Position numbers and translations under genes: made by a program. 64,000 bases of DNA. Origin: Polytrichum commune (Eukaryota > Streptophyta > Polytrichopsida > Polytrichales > Polytrichaceae). Each line of letters begins with the position of its first letter. Within the stretch, counting starts at the first letter, position 1. This document shows, piece after piece, positions 21,583 through 33,651 of the stretch. The stretch is from positions 25,482,001 through 25,546,000 of the forward strand of contig OX485809.1 in NCBI GenBank assembly GCA_950295325.1, given 5' to 3'. Below the pieces are notes generated by a model. It was not told the DNA's origin. It did not search any database and was given only the letters and a program-made list of their open reading frames with translations.

Positions 21583-22704
21583 GGGCTGCTTCACACTACA
21601 GTCCAACCTCGATAATATCACACCATCCGTTTCACCATAAAGTGTGATATAAACAAGGTGTGACATATTTGATAATGTCACATTTTGAAGATTTGTGCAT
21701 AATGTGATATTATCAAAAAAATAGGTAGAAAATCAAAATAAAACTCCAATGTAAAAAGAAAATAACAACTACAAGACTTGATTGTTTTTAATAGTATAAT
21801 CCAATCCAAAATTGTGAATGAAAACAAGAGCACGTCATCATGTGTCATTGAGATCAGGTAAAGAACTCTCACTAGAGACAAAGAAGCTTCTAATGTCACA
21901 TTGTTTTAGTGATGTTAAATGTCCAACACCAATTCCAATGAGTTTGACATGGGATTTTCCCATTCCTAACAACTCATGACCCTTTTGGCTCATACAATCT
22001 GTCCATGCAACCATCACGCACAATCCATCCATATTTGATATTATCACATTTACACTACGCATTTTTGAAAAACATAGTGACATTATCAAGGGTGATAGGG
22101 ACAATAACGAGGGAGTTTTACACCAAGAAAATCGGTTCCAAACTTTTAGGTGACAATATCAAGGTGTTCTATTAAGAAGGGTGACATTATCAAGGTTAGA
22201 TTGTATGGCTGTCCAAGTCGAGAGGCCGTGGGATTGAATGGTCAAACTTTGCTGAGAGTCCAAAGAAATGGGTTGAAAAAAACCAATAGAATGTAGGAGT
22301 TGGAGCCTTCGGCCGGGCACAATGTGAAGTCTCCAAAGGTCAAGCCCAATGTCCAAACCCATATCATTTGTTCGGAGCATCCCACTTTATTCCTTGCCCA
22401 AAACAACCCCTCCAATCCAACGGACGACATCTTATCAATTTTTTATTTTATTTTATTTTATTTATGAAAAAAATCGACGGCCTCTCGATTATAGTTTGGG
22501 TTTCTAGTCCTGTCTGACCCAAACTTCTTTTGAGAGTCCATTGCCTTGGTCAAAAAGTATTGCCATGTAGGCATTTTGGAGAGCGACGGACTTTGGACTT
22601 TGGCCTCTAGTGTGAAGGATCGAGAGGCCGAATTCTTGGTTTCTTGCAATTTGATTGGTGGAAATTGACAACCTCTCGACCTTCGACCATAGTGTGAAGT
22701 GACC
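21583..22704. mobile_element. Harbinger-like MITE interrupted by a pogo MITE
   Basis: Left end GGGCTGCTTCACACTA, then (after the inserted pogo element) TGGCTGTCCAAGTCGAGAGG. The right end, reversed, reads GGTCACTTCACACTATGG and continues TCGAAGGTCGAGAGG. The match only becomes continuous when 21599-22203 and one TA are removed. Without the insert the element is about 515 bp. Flanks are TTA and TTT. Confidence 0.88.
21599..22203. mobile_element. Pogo-like MITE H, copy 1
   Basis: Terminal repeats CAGTCCAACCTCGATAATAT and, reversed, CAATCTAACCTTGATAATGT, flanked by TA on both sides. CAGTnnAACCTC termini and TA duplication match plant pogo/Lemi/Emigrant elements (Tc1/mariner superfamily). Further internal copies of the GACATTATCAAGG motif occur near the right end. 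It has no transposase here; the related 38494-39511 copy has a fragment. Confidence 0.93.
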
Positions 22705-22706
22705 TT

Positions 22707-23827
22707 TAGGTCCGAAGTAAAGGCTTGCATAGACAAGGACAAGGTGACAATAAGTTGGGACTAATACCAAAGGATTGACATCCTAGTCCAATCATCATTA
22801 TCATCTAATCCTATCAAAAGGTACTATATTGGAAAATGTTACTAAAGCTCAACAAATTATGTCAAAGAATATAAGTGTACAAACACATGATATATATCTA
22901 TCTATATAATATATAAATTAAAAGTGTTTGTTATCTAGTTTTTACCCAAGGTAATGCGCATGATAAAAAAGAGATAACCTATTTTTGAAGGTAACTTAAT
23001 TGCACATTTCATGGTGGGTTACACTAGTAATGTTCAAGACCAAAGAAGTTTTAAAATTGAGCAATTCTAATGGTTGAGAGTCAAAGTTTGGACCCAAGGA
23101 GTTCACACTAGGGTATGGGTTTAAGGTGAAATAACGAAGTAGTAATAAATGCTAATATGGTATCACGTTTTTGCCAAGTCTCAATGGTTCCAACTCAAGA
23201 AGGATTTCATCCTAGTTTGAGGAATTGATCTTTGAGTTTGGGTCCACTCTTAAGCCCAAAAGTAAGGCCCATTAATGGGGAGTTTTGTGACCAGAACCTA
23301 CTATAAACCCACCCCGAGTGTAATATAGGAGTGAGGCTACTTCATCACTAGAGTGACGAAATATTTATTGATTTGGACAAAAGCACTCCATAAAAGCGTA
23401 CTTAAAAAAGTTTACAATTGATTCATGAAAAGGTATTAAAAACATGAATAGGTCATGTTAAAAAAACGGAGATGGCATGTTTTTCATATAGATTGTTTGC
23501 TTCTAGGTCAAGGTTTATTTTTCCAGAAATTCATCGGCATGACTCCAAGATTTTGCATGTTTTCATCCCATTTTCAAATATTTTTGTTTTTTTAATTTCA
23601 AATATTTTTTTACGAACGAGGGTCACTGCTAGGGATACTAGTTTCATTGGGTGCATGAGCATGCGAGAAAAAAACATTACAGATTGGAGGGCAATTTGAA
23701 GTGGGCTGGTGGAGATGATGTCCCACCCTGATCCCTGGACGCTATAGCTTTCACAGTAGCGAGTCTAATACAGGGTGCCGGTGGGTGTGGGAGCAAGCTC
23801 AATCTGGGTCACTGAAGGCATGAAACG
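22707..23827. other. Intergenic sequence, probable 5' region of HMA gene 2
   Basis: (TATC)n-like sequence occurs near 22890. A TATA-box-like CTATAAACCCACC lies at about 23300, roughly 525 bases upstream of the candidate start codon at 23828. The interval 23700-23830 is GC-richer than the flanks. Confidence 0.4.
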
Positions 23828-23892
23828 ATGGCATCGTCTCCGACATCCTTCGGAGCGTCGGAGACATGTCGGAGGAGAAGTCATCAATTAAG
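23828..23892 (+). CDS. Candidate first coding exon of HMA gene 2
   Basis: ATG at 23828 has A at -3 and G at +4, a good plant start context. It opens a frame beginning MASSPTSFGASETCRRRS and ending at a donor, AAG then GTAGGT, at 23893, in phase 2. The Ser-rich MASS start and GC-rich codons look genuine. It cannot be spliced directly to the next recognised exon (25290), because that join gives a stop, so at least one connecting exon is missing or this exon belongs elsewhere. I assign it to gene 2 only by position and strand. Confidence 0.35.
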
Positions 23893-25289
23893 GTAGGTCT
23901 TACAATGTTGGTAGCAATCAAAGGGATTGCATGTGGAGGAGTAAGATGAACTCACTTGAGTTCTCGTGGTCCTCAAATCCATGCGCCTCTGCTGTAGGCG
24001 GCCTGGAGGAGGGAGCACTTGCCGTGTGGGACCATAGGAATCAAATCCGCCATTGGTTCCTGCAATACCAGTTTATGAATCTGGACCAGAGCATTGGATT
24101 TGGAATAAACTTTGGTGGAGAATGGAATCTGCATTTTTTGATGGAAGTCGCAGAAATGAAGGAAGTTTGTGCTAAGTTGCTTGGAGACTTCCGTGACTCT
24201 TGGCCATGGTAACTCTAACGCATGGCATTCAAGAGTAGTTGGCGGTACACACCGCATTGCCAACATCTTCAAGTAATGGACGCGTTGAGAATTTGGTTTC
24301 ATAGTTTTCAGTCCCTCTGGCTGCCAGGTTGCAATTCTCAGCTCATGCAATTTGGGCAAACAAGTCGGAACTCTAGGTATTCGCATTGGTGCCTGTTCTG
24401 TGATCCTTGGAGCAAGAAGTGTACAAGTTGAACGGGAAAAAACTTCGGAGATCCGATCATCATCATTATGGCAAGCATGACAGAGGTGAGAAACTTCTCT
24501 TCCCTTAATTACATGTGAGTATCTCAATGTGCAGTTTCCTACAATGCTACTTTTTTAAGATCACCATCTCCCTTTGTTACCCCTATGGCCCTAAACCTTA
24601 CTCACAGAATGTGTCTTGGAATATCAGTTGGCAATTTGCAAATTGCGAACTGCACTTGCATTTGCATAGTTTCTAAAGGACTACCTGTCTGAGGTAGTCT
24701 GTTGGCCTAATTGCATTTCATTGGTCAAAGATGGCCCCGTGTCCTATGTCTTTGTCGAATCCTATAACCCTGTCTTCATTCCTTGTCAAATCATCGGCAT
24801 AATGTTTTAGGTCACAATGGTTTTTCTTCACTCTCTTCAAATATCTCCGCAAATCTGGTGCAATGTCATTAACGGTGCTTCTGACCTAGTCTCATTCTGT
24901 CGGTTACCAAGTATCCACCAAGACTTGTACGCAAGCTACATGATAGCTTTTTTGGAGAATTCATTGGATTTAAAAAATCTTTGAAACAACTCCGACTGAA
25001 ATCCAAATATAACGGAGAATTAACTCACTGCTGGTGTTTCTTGCAGCTGACCATCCCCCCACGGGAAGTAGTCCTGTTGTTCTAACGTGTTTTTATCAGC
25101 TTTTGCATCTGAATCCTAATACTTGAACACTTTTGCAACATACTCATACACTTCTAATTTGTTAAATGCACAAATGTAAAGTCGAAACAGCCTGTTCAGT
25201 ACAATCTCTTTCTTCACATTTAACTTACATTTTGCAATTCCTGTCAGTGTTGGAGTTCTTGACGAAATTGGCATTGTTACATGTTGCAG
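23893..25289. other. Probable intron sequence or unresolved exons of HMA gene 2
   Basis: Open frames exist on both strands at 23931-24527, including an unbroken 184-codon minus-strand frame without an ATG at its head. A plus-strand segment near 24415-24486 reads SLEQEVYKLNGKKLRRS and ends at a GAG/GTGAGA donor. None can be joined in phase to 25290 with confidence. Confidence 0.3.
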
Positions 25290-27581
25290 TTGATATATGA
25301 AGACGGGGCGACGGCGTGGACATCATGGACATACAGCGCCTTTTACGATCCCACTGACCACAATGACCATCAGGAAGTGGATCCCCAGTATACACAAGCA
25401 GCAATAACGCGCTATATGAGCCGTGTAAGTAACAGTTTTCTTGTTCACATTCTTAACACTGAAAAGCTTTGAGGATTATGGGAATTCTGAACCTTTTCTG
25501 ACTTATAGACGCAAGTCAAATTATCCAGTGCATCTTGTCCCAGGAACAATTGTAATCAGATGTTAAGCACAAAACTCAAATGACTGAAGTTCTTGTGTGA
25601 GAGTCCAGAATCTATTCCCCTGAATGCCACTGTGCCAAGGTCATCTATAAGTTTCTGTCATTATCTCCATTGAGCACAGGAACCTTGGTTTGGCTCGATT
25701 ACTTAGCAGTTATACATCAGGACAATATTCAACATGAAGGCCCCCCTATCTACATCCATCTAGTTTCTTGCATTGGGTGTTCATGGGATACAGGACTTGG
25801 AGATCAGATGCTGCAAAAAGTGTGAGCATAAGTTGAGGGCCACTTTGGCCAATGTTCAAGGTCAGTATAATTTGTTACTTCTTCCTTCTTTCTTGTTGCA
25901 GTGAAAGGGGCTTTGATTTATGTCCACAAACAAAAAAGAGAATTAAGCATTAAGCCAGTAGCTTGAGTTGTTGGGAGTCATCTCCACCTTGCAAGTGGTC
26001 TAAGTAGCCATAGTACACTAAATATGATATTTAGTGTCACCAATTCTAATTGTCTTGCTCAATACTAATTGTAAACCGCAGTATACTGTCACCAACACTA
26101 AACGTTAACTGAACATTATTTGTCATTCCTTGTAAATTTTTTGGGGGTTATAGATTTACAGTGTTGCCATTACCGTCACTTACCGAGTGATTTTCATCCA
26201 AATTTCAATCATCCGTGACAATATTTCATCACAAGTTGCTGATGGTAGGGTTTTGGCCAATGGATGAACTCATCCATCGTCCATGACAATATTTTGTTCA
26301 CTTATTCATAAGAAGCGTCATCCGAAAAGTTACCATAGTGACATAAAATACCATATGACACTAAATATCATATTTCTTGTAGTTGTTGCCCAGCATGGTA
26401 GGGGTAACCATATTAACTGGTCATCTTAAAAGTTGTGGGTACCAGTAGGGGAGGAACAATGGGAGATTGATTTGCCCCGGTTATGAGGCAGTAACTTGCA
26501 GGCTTAAGAGACTCTTTAATTCATGCTAGTGTTGGCAAACATCGAACTAAATTATTTTTCCCACAAACAATCTACACTAAATAGGATATCTAGTGTTTGA
26601 TTATATTTAGTGTTGTTACCACCCTGCCTTGCTCAACACTAATTTTCAACTCCCCTATGTGTCGCTACCTTCCCTACTGCCACCTCCCTTATTATATCAC
26701 TTTTTTCATATCCTTACTAACACTAAATTCAAACATGTAACTTTCACATGTTACCATAGTTGATATTTGGTGTTTGAGTTCACATTTAATGTTACTTACT
26801 TTCATAGGGTTATTGATATTTAGTGTATGCGTTAGTATTCAGTGTATCAAACACTAAATATACTATAATTTAGTGTAGTGTTACCTACTATGGTCCTCCC
26901 AATCATTGTGGGGTCACTGGGTCAGCCAGTCATCTTTAAAAGTTGTAGGTTTTGAGGGGCTTGGTGTGCTTAGTAGGGGAGGGACATTTGGCAATCAAGT
27001 TACCCAGGTTATGGCCGTCAAAAAGAGTCCACCTCTTAATTGAGGTTAGCATAAAAGGCGAAGAGACTCTATAGCTCATGCTAGTGTTGGCAAACACAGG
27101 TGTTATCCCTTTTCCTCTTCATTTTTTTTTCTTTCCACAAAGAATGAGCAACAAGAAGGCTAAAAGTGAGACATGGTGTGTATGTAAATCTATGGCAGGT
27201 GTTGACAGAGTCTTGGGTACACATAACAACAAGAAGTTGGTAGTCTCTGGGAGTGCAGACTATGACACCATCCACAACGCTTTGAAGCATGTCCAAAAGC
27301 ATCACCACCATTTTACGCCTGGACAGAGGTTCCATAACCCGTTCAGAGGATTGATACATAACCACTTGCGAAGCCGATACACCCCGTCCTGGAACCAACA
27401 ACAAGCACATACTAGTACTAACAACAGCAATAGTACTCCTTTTGAGAGTGATGGAAAGTATGGGCCTGACTATGGGCAAGCACCCCAACACCATTATCGA
27501 CCCGGTTCTTTGCGTCACTTACTCTTTGACTCTTGGCGGAGTTCGGATCACAGCAACTCGGGATACACATATTATAACTGA
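25290..27581 (+). CDS. HMA-domain (HPP-type) metal-binding protein, gene 2, 5' end missing
   Basis: Three exons are supported. 25290-25424 lies between acceptor TGTTGCAG and donor GTAAGT: 45 codons, Tyr/Trp/Asp-rich, phase 0 to 0. 25794-25860 lies between acceptor ATACAG and donor GTCAGT: 22 codons plus one base, reading LEIRCCKKCEHKL. 27199-27581 lies after acceptor ATGGCAG and runs to TGA. Joining exons 2 and 3 gives NVQGVDRVLGTHNNKKLVVS, completing a beta-alpha-beta-beta-alpha-beta HMA domain. It keeps the Cys-x-x-Cys metal pair, but Met of the usual MxCxxC is Arg. A His-rich stretch follows (KHVQKHHHHF), then a low-complexity Asn/Ser/Tyr tail of about 75 residues. There is no CaaX box, so it is not isoprenylated like HIPPs. 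HMA proteins bind or ferry Cu, Zn or other metals; the ligand here is unknown. MITEs fill the 1.3-kb intron. Confidence 0.75.
26010..26395. mobile_element. MITE family E in the HMA gene 2 intron
   Basis: Each end carries a near-palindrome: CACTAAATATGATATTTAGTG at the left and GACACTAAATATCATATTT at the right. The interior matches 15917-16322 (reversed) and 9116-9385. It lies between the donor at 25861 and the acceptor before 27199. Confidence 0.8.
26568..26886. mobile_element. MITE family E2 in the HMA gene 2 intron
   Basis: Ends ACACTAAATAGGATATCTAG and, reversed, ACACTAAATTATAGTATATT form terminal repeats. The left part matches 59198-59272 in reverse (both contain CCTTGCTCAACACTAA). E and E2 share the CACTAAATAT palindromic terminus but have different interiors. 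Confidence 0.75.
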
Positions 27582-29770
27582 TATTATAACCCAATCATCA
27601 TGCAATGGTGTTGTGCAAAGGGCTCAATTTGAGCGTTTTTCGTTCACTGGAGATTCAATCTGTACATCTGTATGGAAATTCATGTAGGGCTTTCTATTAA
27701 AGCTTCGAATGGCCATCAAGTGAGAAAAACAAACCCATGATTGATGGGCTGCAGTCTTGAAGTGCAACAAGTTTAGAAGTCTGGCTGCAACTCCAGATAT
27801 CAATGTTCGACGTGAGCTATTCACATTCTCTTCAAAAGATAGAAACAATTGGAATGTGATTGAAGACGTATAGAGCTACATAATTATATCTTCAAGAGGT
27901 TGCTCTGTAAAGATTGAACTTAGTGCATTATGTTATGAATATTATCATCATTGGGGGACCGACATGGATTATTGATGTAAATGTCTTTTGGCCAAATGTG
28001 CAAGTGAGTATCATGTAGCTATAGAGTATATAGTGCAAATTTCGCGGTCTTCCTCTTCTGCAACTCACCATATATTACTTGAAGCTCTTTGTTGAAATAA
28101 TGTCTGTTTGCTGAAAGTACTAGGTACTCTATCCCTCATTTCCTCAGTATCTGTTTTCTTCAATGTACACTCAATTACATAAACATGCCAAACCGGTCAA
28201 ATTGAAGACCCAGTAACTTACCTAGTGAAGGATAGTTCTTGCTTACTAAAACAAAACCAGCACACACAGCAAATTTGGTGCACAATGGGGCATGCTTCCA
28301 GTGATGTCTGGAACTTTATAATATGGACTACTAATATGCATAAATCAGGAAGAACTTTAATACAACGGAGTTTTTTTTTCATGACTTTTGCATTTCAGAA
28401 GGCAGTTTCTGGACAATGTATTAATTTGCATGATCTAAAATCAATATCACCTGTACTTTCAGTAGTTCATCGCACTGTAGACCTACATACTTGAGACTCC
28501 TTTTGATTTCCATCAATGCTCACCAATAATTTCAATAGATTTGAGAGAGTAAAGTCAGAAAAATTTGACGAACAAGGACATTGTAGAAAGTGAAACTATG
28601 GAGAAAATAAAATAAATTATTTGAGGATAAATTATTTGTTCTGTCAAAATGTCTTCTAAGATATGAACACTGAAGTCATGAAAGATACTGAAACCATTCA
28701 TGAATTTTTCTGATTAAGCTTTTAGGGACGATAAACAATTTCAGCAGCTATAACATGTGAAAAAACTAATCATTACTCACTAGTTACATGTTTTTGAAGA
28801 AAAAAATATCCATTTGAATTTAAGAGTTCCATTTTGAAACGTTTATAAGGTCTTCAAGGGTTATGTGAGACTCTCTAGTTGCCACCCAACAATTGCAAGA
28901 CAATCAATATGAGTCAATGCTGATCAGTGTGGTTGGGCCTCATGAAATCATATGATTAGAGTATCACATCATTTATGATATTTAGTGTCACATGCATAAT
29001 AATGTCACATGTGTAATAGTGTCACTTACCCTATCTTGAGACATATGCTAGGATACACTAATGGTCAACAACTTCATCATTTTTGTCACCTCATGACCCT
29101 TGACCTTCAAGTATGCTTACTAATATCTTGGCATGAATATGTTCAATAAGAAGCAGAAACAAAAACACACAGGCAGTAGCAGGACCTGAATGTGGGAGGA
29201 TGGGAGTAGAAAGGAGAAGCATAGGGCACCGCGGCATTGCCGCCTCAAGGATGAGCACATACAAACACGAACAAACACCAAGCACAACAACTCCTGTGCT
29301 GCACAAGACCATTGCATCGCACAAACCACAAAAAGGCGAAATGCTCACCAAACCCACCTTCAACATGAGGAAGCTGCACCAACTACCTCAACAGATCCAC
29401 AGCTGTGCAAATGGAAAAACAAAAACAAGATCTGCAAGGGATAGCAAGGGAGCAAGATGTGCACTCGGGGAGGTGACTATCGGAATTTTAGAAAACCACG
29501 TGAGATATAAACTAGGGTCATATAATTCGTTTAGGGCAAAATTTATAATCTCGTTAGATCTACCATAGCATTGGAAATGTGTCCCCTACATGATTATATG
29601 TAAAATAGGGTGGTGGATAATTCCTCCATTTGAGTAATTAGTAGAGAATATATAGGGTCAGAGATATAGGATCCCCTTAAAAGTGTGTAGTAGGATTAGT
29701 AGAATAATTATGGGTTTGACTACTTGGATGAAGAAGTGTGTAGTTTATGTCCAAATTTGAGTCAAGCGTG
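27582..29770. other. 3' region of HMA gene 2 and intergenic sequence
   Basis: The first few hundred bases are a probable 3' untranslated region. A family F-like terminus (TATTTAGTGTCACATG) lies near 28975. Overlapping frames near 29090-29570 on both strands have no recognisable domain. No further gene was delimited. Confidence 0.4.
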
Positions 29771-30174
29771 TTAGTATGAAGGAAAATATTGTGAGATTTT
29801 TTTTGGGGAAGGAATGTGCTTAGGGTTTGGGCAAGCACAATAACTTTTGGCGCAAAGGTGGTGAAGCGTGGAGTTCGGGTAGGAGGTCTTGCGTTGCTCT
29901 AGTAGGTAAGACACATTTTCAATTTTTGAGTTTTCTTCTTTACTCCATTGCTTATGTAAAACTTGTAAGCATACATAGGGTGTTTTATGGGCTCTAAAGG
30001 CGAACATCTTTTCTATTGCAGAGATCTCCAACACAAAGTTAAAGTAATTGCACTTGATGGCCATCACATCCGATGGCATGCACGACTGCGTTGATAGCAC
30101 AATATTGACCAAGTTTGACAAATTAGTCTGAAAGTAATTGGACAAATTAGTGATCTTGGCTAGCTTGCCCAGCG

Positions 30175-30764
30175 CCCGGGTACGCAACTCCCGTATTATA
30201 TGGTCCTGATTATAATCACTTATAATGCGTTTTAGTCCAATATTGAGTGATACAATTTGTTTTAATGTAGGAAACCCTTGTAGCCCTTCTAACAAGGAAT
30301 CCAAAAATGTAATTATATATAGGAAATGAATATATTTTGAAGCATATAATTGCATTAAAAACCTAATTATATGATTTTTTTTAATACATGTACCATAGGT
30401 CAAACTACCCAACTTTTTGGACTTTTTAATAAAAATTTAACATTGTGAATGAATTATACTTTTAATGGGAGGCAACTATTCGTGGCTTATAATTTTAATG
30501 GGAGGCTTAATAAATATGCAAGCCAACTTTTTTTTCATCTCATTTATTTAATTTGGTCTTCACCCAACTTTTTTTTCATCTCATTTTATTTAATTTGGTA
30601 TTTACCCAACTTTTTTTTCATCTCATTTTATTTAATTTGGTCTTCACCCAACTTTTTGATCATTTTAATTTGATATAATTTGATATAATTTTTATAAAAG
30701 CCGTCCTCTAAGCCGTTTTAAGTACGATGCCCCATGCGTATAATATGGGAGTTGCGTACCTGGG
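30175..30764. mobile_element. TIR element Q with 8-bp duplication
   Basis: Inverted ends CCCGGGTACGCAACTCCC and CCCAGGTACGCAACTCCC (continuing as RTATTATA) are flanked by the exact duplication GCCCAGCG (30167-30174 and 30765-30772). The length is 590 bp. An 8-9 bp duplication suits hAT or Mutator-like elements. The interior includes the 42-bp tandem repeat at 30522-30660. A 213-codon minus-strand open frame (29771-30412) crosses the left boundary, so at least its upstream half is element DNA. Confidence 0.88.
30522..30660. repeat. 42-bp tandem repeat, 3.3 units
   Basis: Units starting CCCAACTTTTTTTTCATCTC at 30522, 30563, 30605 and 30647, each followed by TTTAATTTGGTCTTCA with one or two changes. 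The array lies inside element Q. Confidence 0.93.
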
Positions 30765-30844
30765 GCCCAGCGGCATTATTCAATTGTGGCACACTCATTG
30801 ACTGATTTGATTAGCATGATGGACATGTGCAGGGCGCCCCCTTC

Positions 30845-31255
30845 ACAAATCACGGTTTGTGCTTGTCTCTGGAGGTGAGGTTTCCGGTTTTTTGTTATGT
30901 TGTGGAATGTTTTAGGACAAGGGGTTGTTACATTTGCATGCAATGCATCAAGTTTTGGTGTAGTCACATTAGCTGTGACCACATTCTCGTATTTGACTTC
31001 GGCGATTTCATAGATTTTGAAGGTTTTTCATCCGAGGCAAGATCTTGACGATAATTGTGAACTTCTAAATTTCTTGTCAATAATTGTAGCCCTTGTTTGT
31101 TTCTAGAGGTTAGGTTTTGGTGTTTGGTACTGTTTTGTAGTGTTTTGGGGCAAGTGTTTGGTGCTTGTCGACATTTGAGGATGCTCAATTTTTGGTGAAA
31201 TTACTACAATTGTCACCATGTTTCATATTTGACCTCAACATTTGCACCTCATTGT
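30845..31255. repeat. Diverged tandem duplication, about 245-bp spacing
   Basis: 30845-31010 and 31087-31250 align: CTTGTYTSTRGAGGTKAGGTTT, then TTTTRGGRCAAG, then TTTTTGGTG and CATATTTGACCTC-like blocks in the same order. No coding frame is conserved between the two. Confidence 0.6.
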
Positions 31256-31939
31256 TGGTCATCAGTACGGAATGATTGTGGCGTTGGATTTGCAAATTAT
31301 TATTCTCTCTCACCTTGTGGTGGATCCTCATGCTCCAACTCTTCCTTGCCTGGTACGCCATGGACCGTGTGGACAAATAATACTTATACCTTGCCAGGTG
31401 CAATTTCACATCCCTGCTCTTTGCTTTTTATTTTTATTTTGTAGTCACAACTGATTGTATTTCTTGTTTTGTTCTATCCATGTTTACAACTTGTCTATTT
31501 CACCTTGTACATTTTGTTATCTCCACGTTTATTGATATCCCTTTAACTTGTATTCAAGTGTTATGGGTTGTGTTTTGAATGGTACTTTGAATGGTTTAGG
31601 ATTGGTATTACTAATTGAAACCAAATGAATGACAATTTGAATGGTATGGAGTGTTTGTTGCTCACATAGGCGGTTTTGCAATGCTATAGTATTCCGTTCA
31701 TTATTTGATACTTGTACGATTTATTTAAAAATAATAATGCCAAAAATTAGCCTCTCTAAACAATTACAAATAAATACAGGGTGCTAAAAATTACGTCAAA
31801 GTAGTTTTTTATTTTTTATTTTTTATTTTTTAAATCTACAAATAGGAAGGAAACAAATATTAAGAGGTGCATAAATATCCCCACATTAAATACCCCATTA
31901 TTGCACGTGGGTACGAAACATAAGGAGTTGTGACCGCCT

Positions 31940-33350
31940 TGAGGATGTGCATAAATGGCGCTGGAATGCCTTCCTTCTTCACATAACCCTACTGTTCTCT
32001 ACGACAAAGTGTGCCTCCACACTCCACAAAGTACATCCCTCACAATGTATTCTAGATCAAATTTCACACTACCCCACGGATATCCTACAATCCCTATCTT
32101 CAACGCCTATCACAACTACACTACCATGTAAACACCCACAAAGGCAGTCAACCCCAACATCCTCCAAGCCGCCCACCCAGATCCATGCACTACCGCCCTC
32201 CCCGATCCTTGCAACGCCGATCCTCCTAATGATTTTGTGTGGATCGAAAAGGTAGACACATTAGCCAATGAAGGAACCTATAAGGACAAAATCACCCCCA
32301 CACCTCACATACACATCGCCCATAGCACTTCCTACTCACTAGCAAGTTGCTCAACAACTACACATGATGGAGCCATACGTAACCTCCACACATTTATCAA
32401 CAAAGAACACCAACAACTCGAAAGCACCTCCACTAAACACAAATTCCCCTATGTAGACAAATGGCTATCAAACAACCAAATAAATTACCAATGATCAAAT
32501 TATTTGTGGGAATCCCCACACATCATCAATGCCCAAATCACACATACTCTGAAATTTTGATACGCCCAATACATGGGCAATCACAAAAACAATATCTTTT
32601 GGCCCCTTACCCACCCCAATCCAAATTGCACCCTATGCCCCCATAAATGACAAAGATATGTGGCCCTGCCTCCTATCCACATGCATACATCCTTACTCGA
32701 AAGGCCTAAGAACAACCATGCATAATAATGCCGTACACTTTATAGCCCAACCACTACAAGCTATCAAATCCACCTGGTTTTTCACATTAATTAATCCAGG
32801 GAACATCCACAACTAACCTCCCGACTTAACAATTCCAAATTGGATATTGAGATGTATATCTTAATATCCACCCACCATGTTAGTGCCTAGCAAAACTAAG
32901 ACTAGACATCCTATGCAAAATAGAAGCACCCAACACTAGCCAAACACCAATAACCCCCTCCCACTCACACACACTCTAATTTATAGAATTCACATATTGC
33001 CATGACAGATACCTAGAGCAAGCCCTCAAACAAAAACACACTAAATATGATCCGTTAATAAATACTCTAAGAAACAACAGATGGAAAGTAAACCCCCTCA
33101 CAACTGTCACTACTAGAGTAAGAGGTATCATACGCAAACTCCAATAAAAAAAACTCAATGATCTCACCATCCCAAACCCACCATTAAAGCTCTCATGAGA
33201 AAAATATACCAAAATGCCACCAAACACCTCACATACCTCATATTCAACAAAAGAAAACCATACATTAGACAAACACCCATCCCCCCCCCCCCCTATAAAT
33301 GTACAAAGAGCCCACCTTCCCAAAGGAAGGCAAAACACCTTAAACTGCGT
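31940..33350 (+). pseudogene. LINE remnant L1: RNase H end and C-terminal region
   Basis: At about 32245 the frame reads KVDTLANEGT, the end of a non-LTR RNase H domain (final catalytic Asp). HDGAIRNLHTF and KWLSN follow, then a degraded CTLCP zinc-knuckle region near 32630. The order matches LINE remnant L3 (48690-51186) over more than 900 bp and continues past L3's end to about 33350. Base use is extremely A/C-rich on the coding strand, as in L3. Multiple frameshifts and stops make it dead. The upstream 31940-32230 part is open but not clearly alignable. Confidence 0.75.
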
Positions 33351-33437
33351 CATGGATAACCATGATCAGTTCATGGTCAACGGGCTCAAATTCATGCCGG
33401 TACATAAGACCAATGTTCTTTTTCTTTTTCTTTTCTT

Positions 33438-33616
33438 GAGGTGTATGCCTATGTTACATGATGGTCTACAAGTTGAGTAAAGTGTACAAAATGACACTTG
33501 GCATCATTATGCTCAAGAGTATCTTCCCTTGCATACCAAAATGCAAACACATAACACTTGCCATTGGTATGCTCAATAATATCTTCTCCTCGTATATTAA
33601 AATCTAAACATACAAC

Positions 33617-33651
<35 letters not shown>

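Noticed and set aside
23973-24527. 184-codon open frame on the minus strand
   Set aside because: No ATG at the head, no known domain, and it overlaps the probable intron region of HMA gene 2 on the other strand.
29771-30412. 213-codon open frame on the minus strand, the longest in the window
   Set aside because: It crosses the well-defined boundary of element Q at 30175, shows no recognisable domain and has no homologous frame elsewhere in the window. It may be partly transposon-derived, but I cannot call it a gene.
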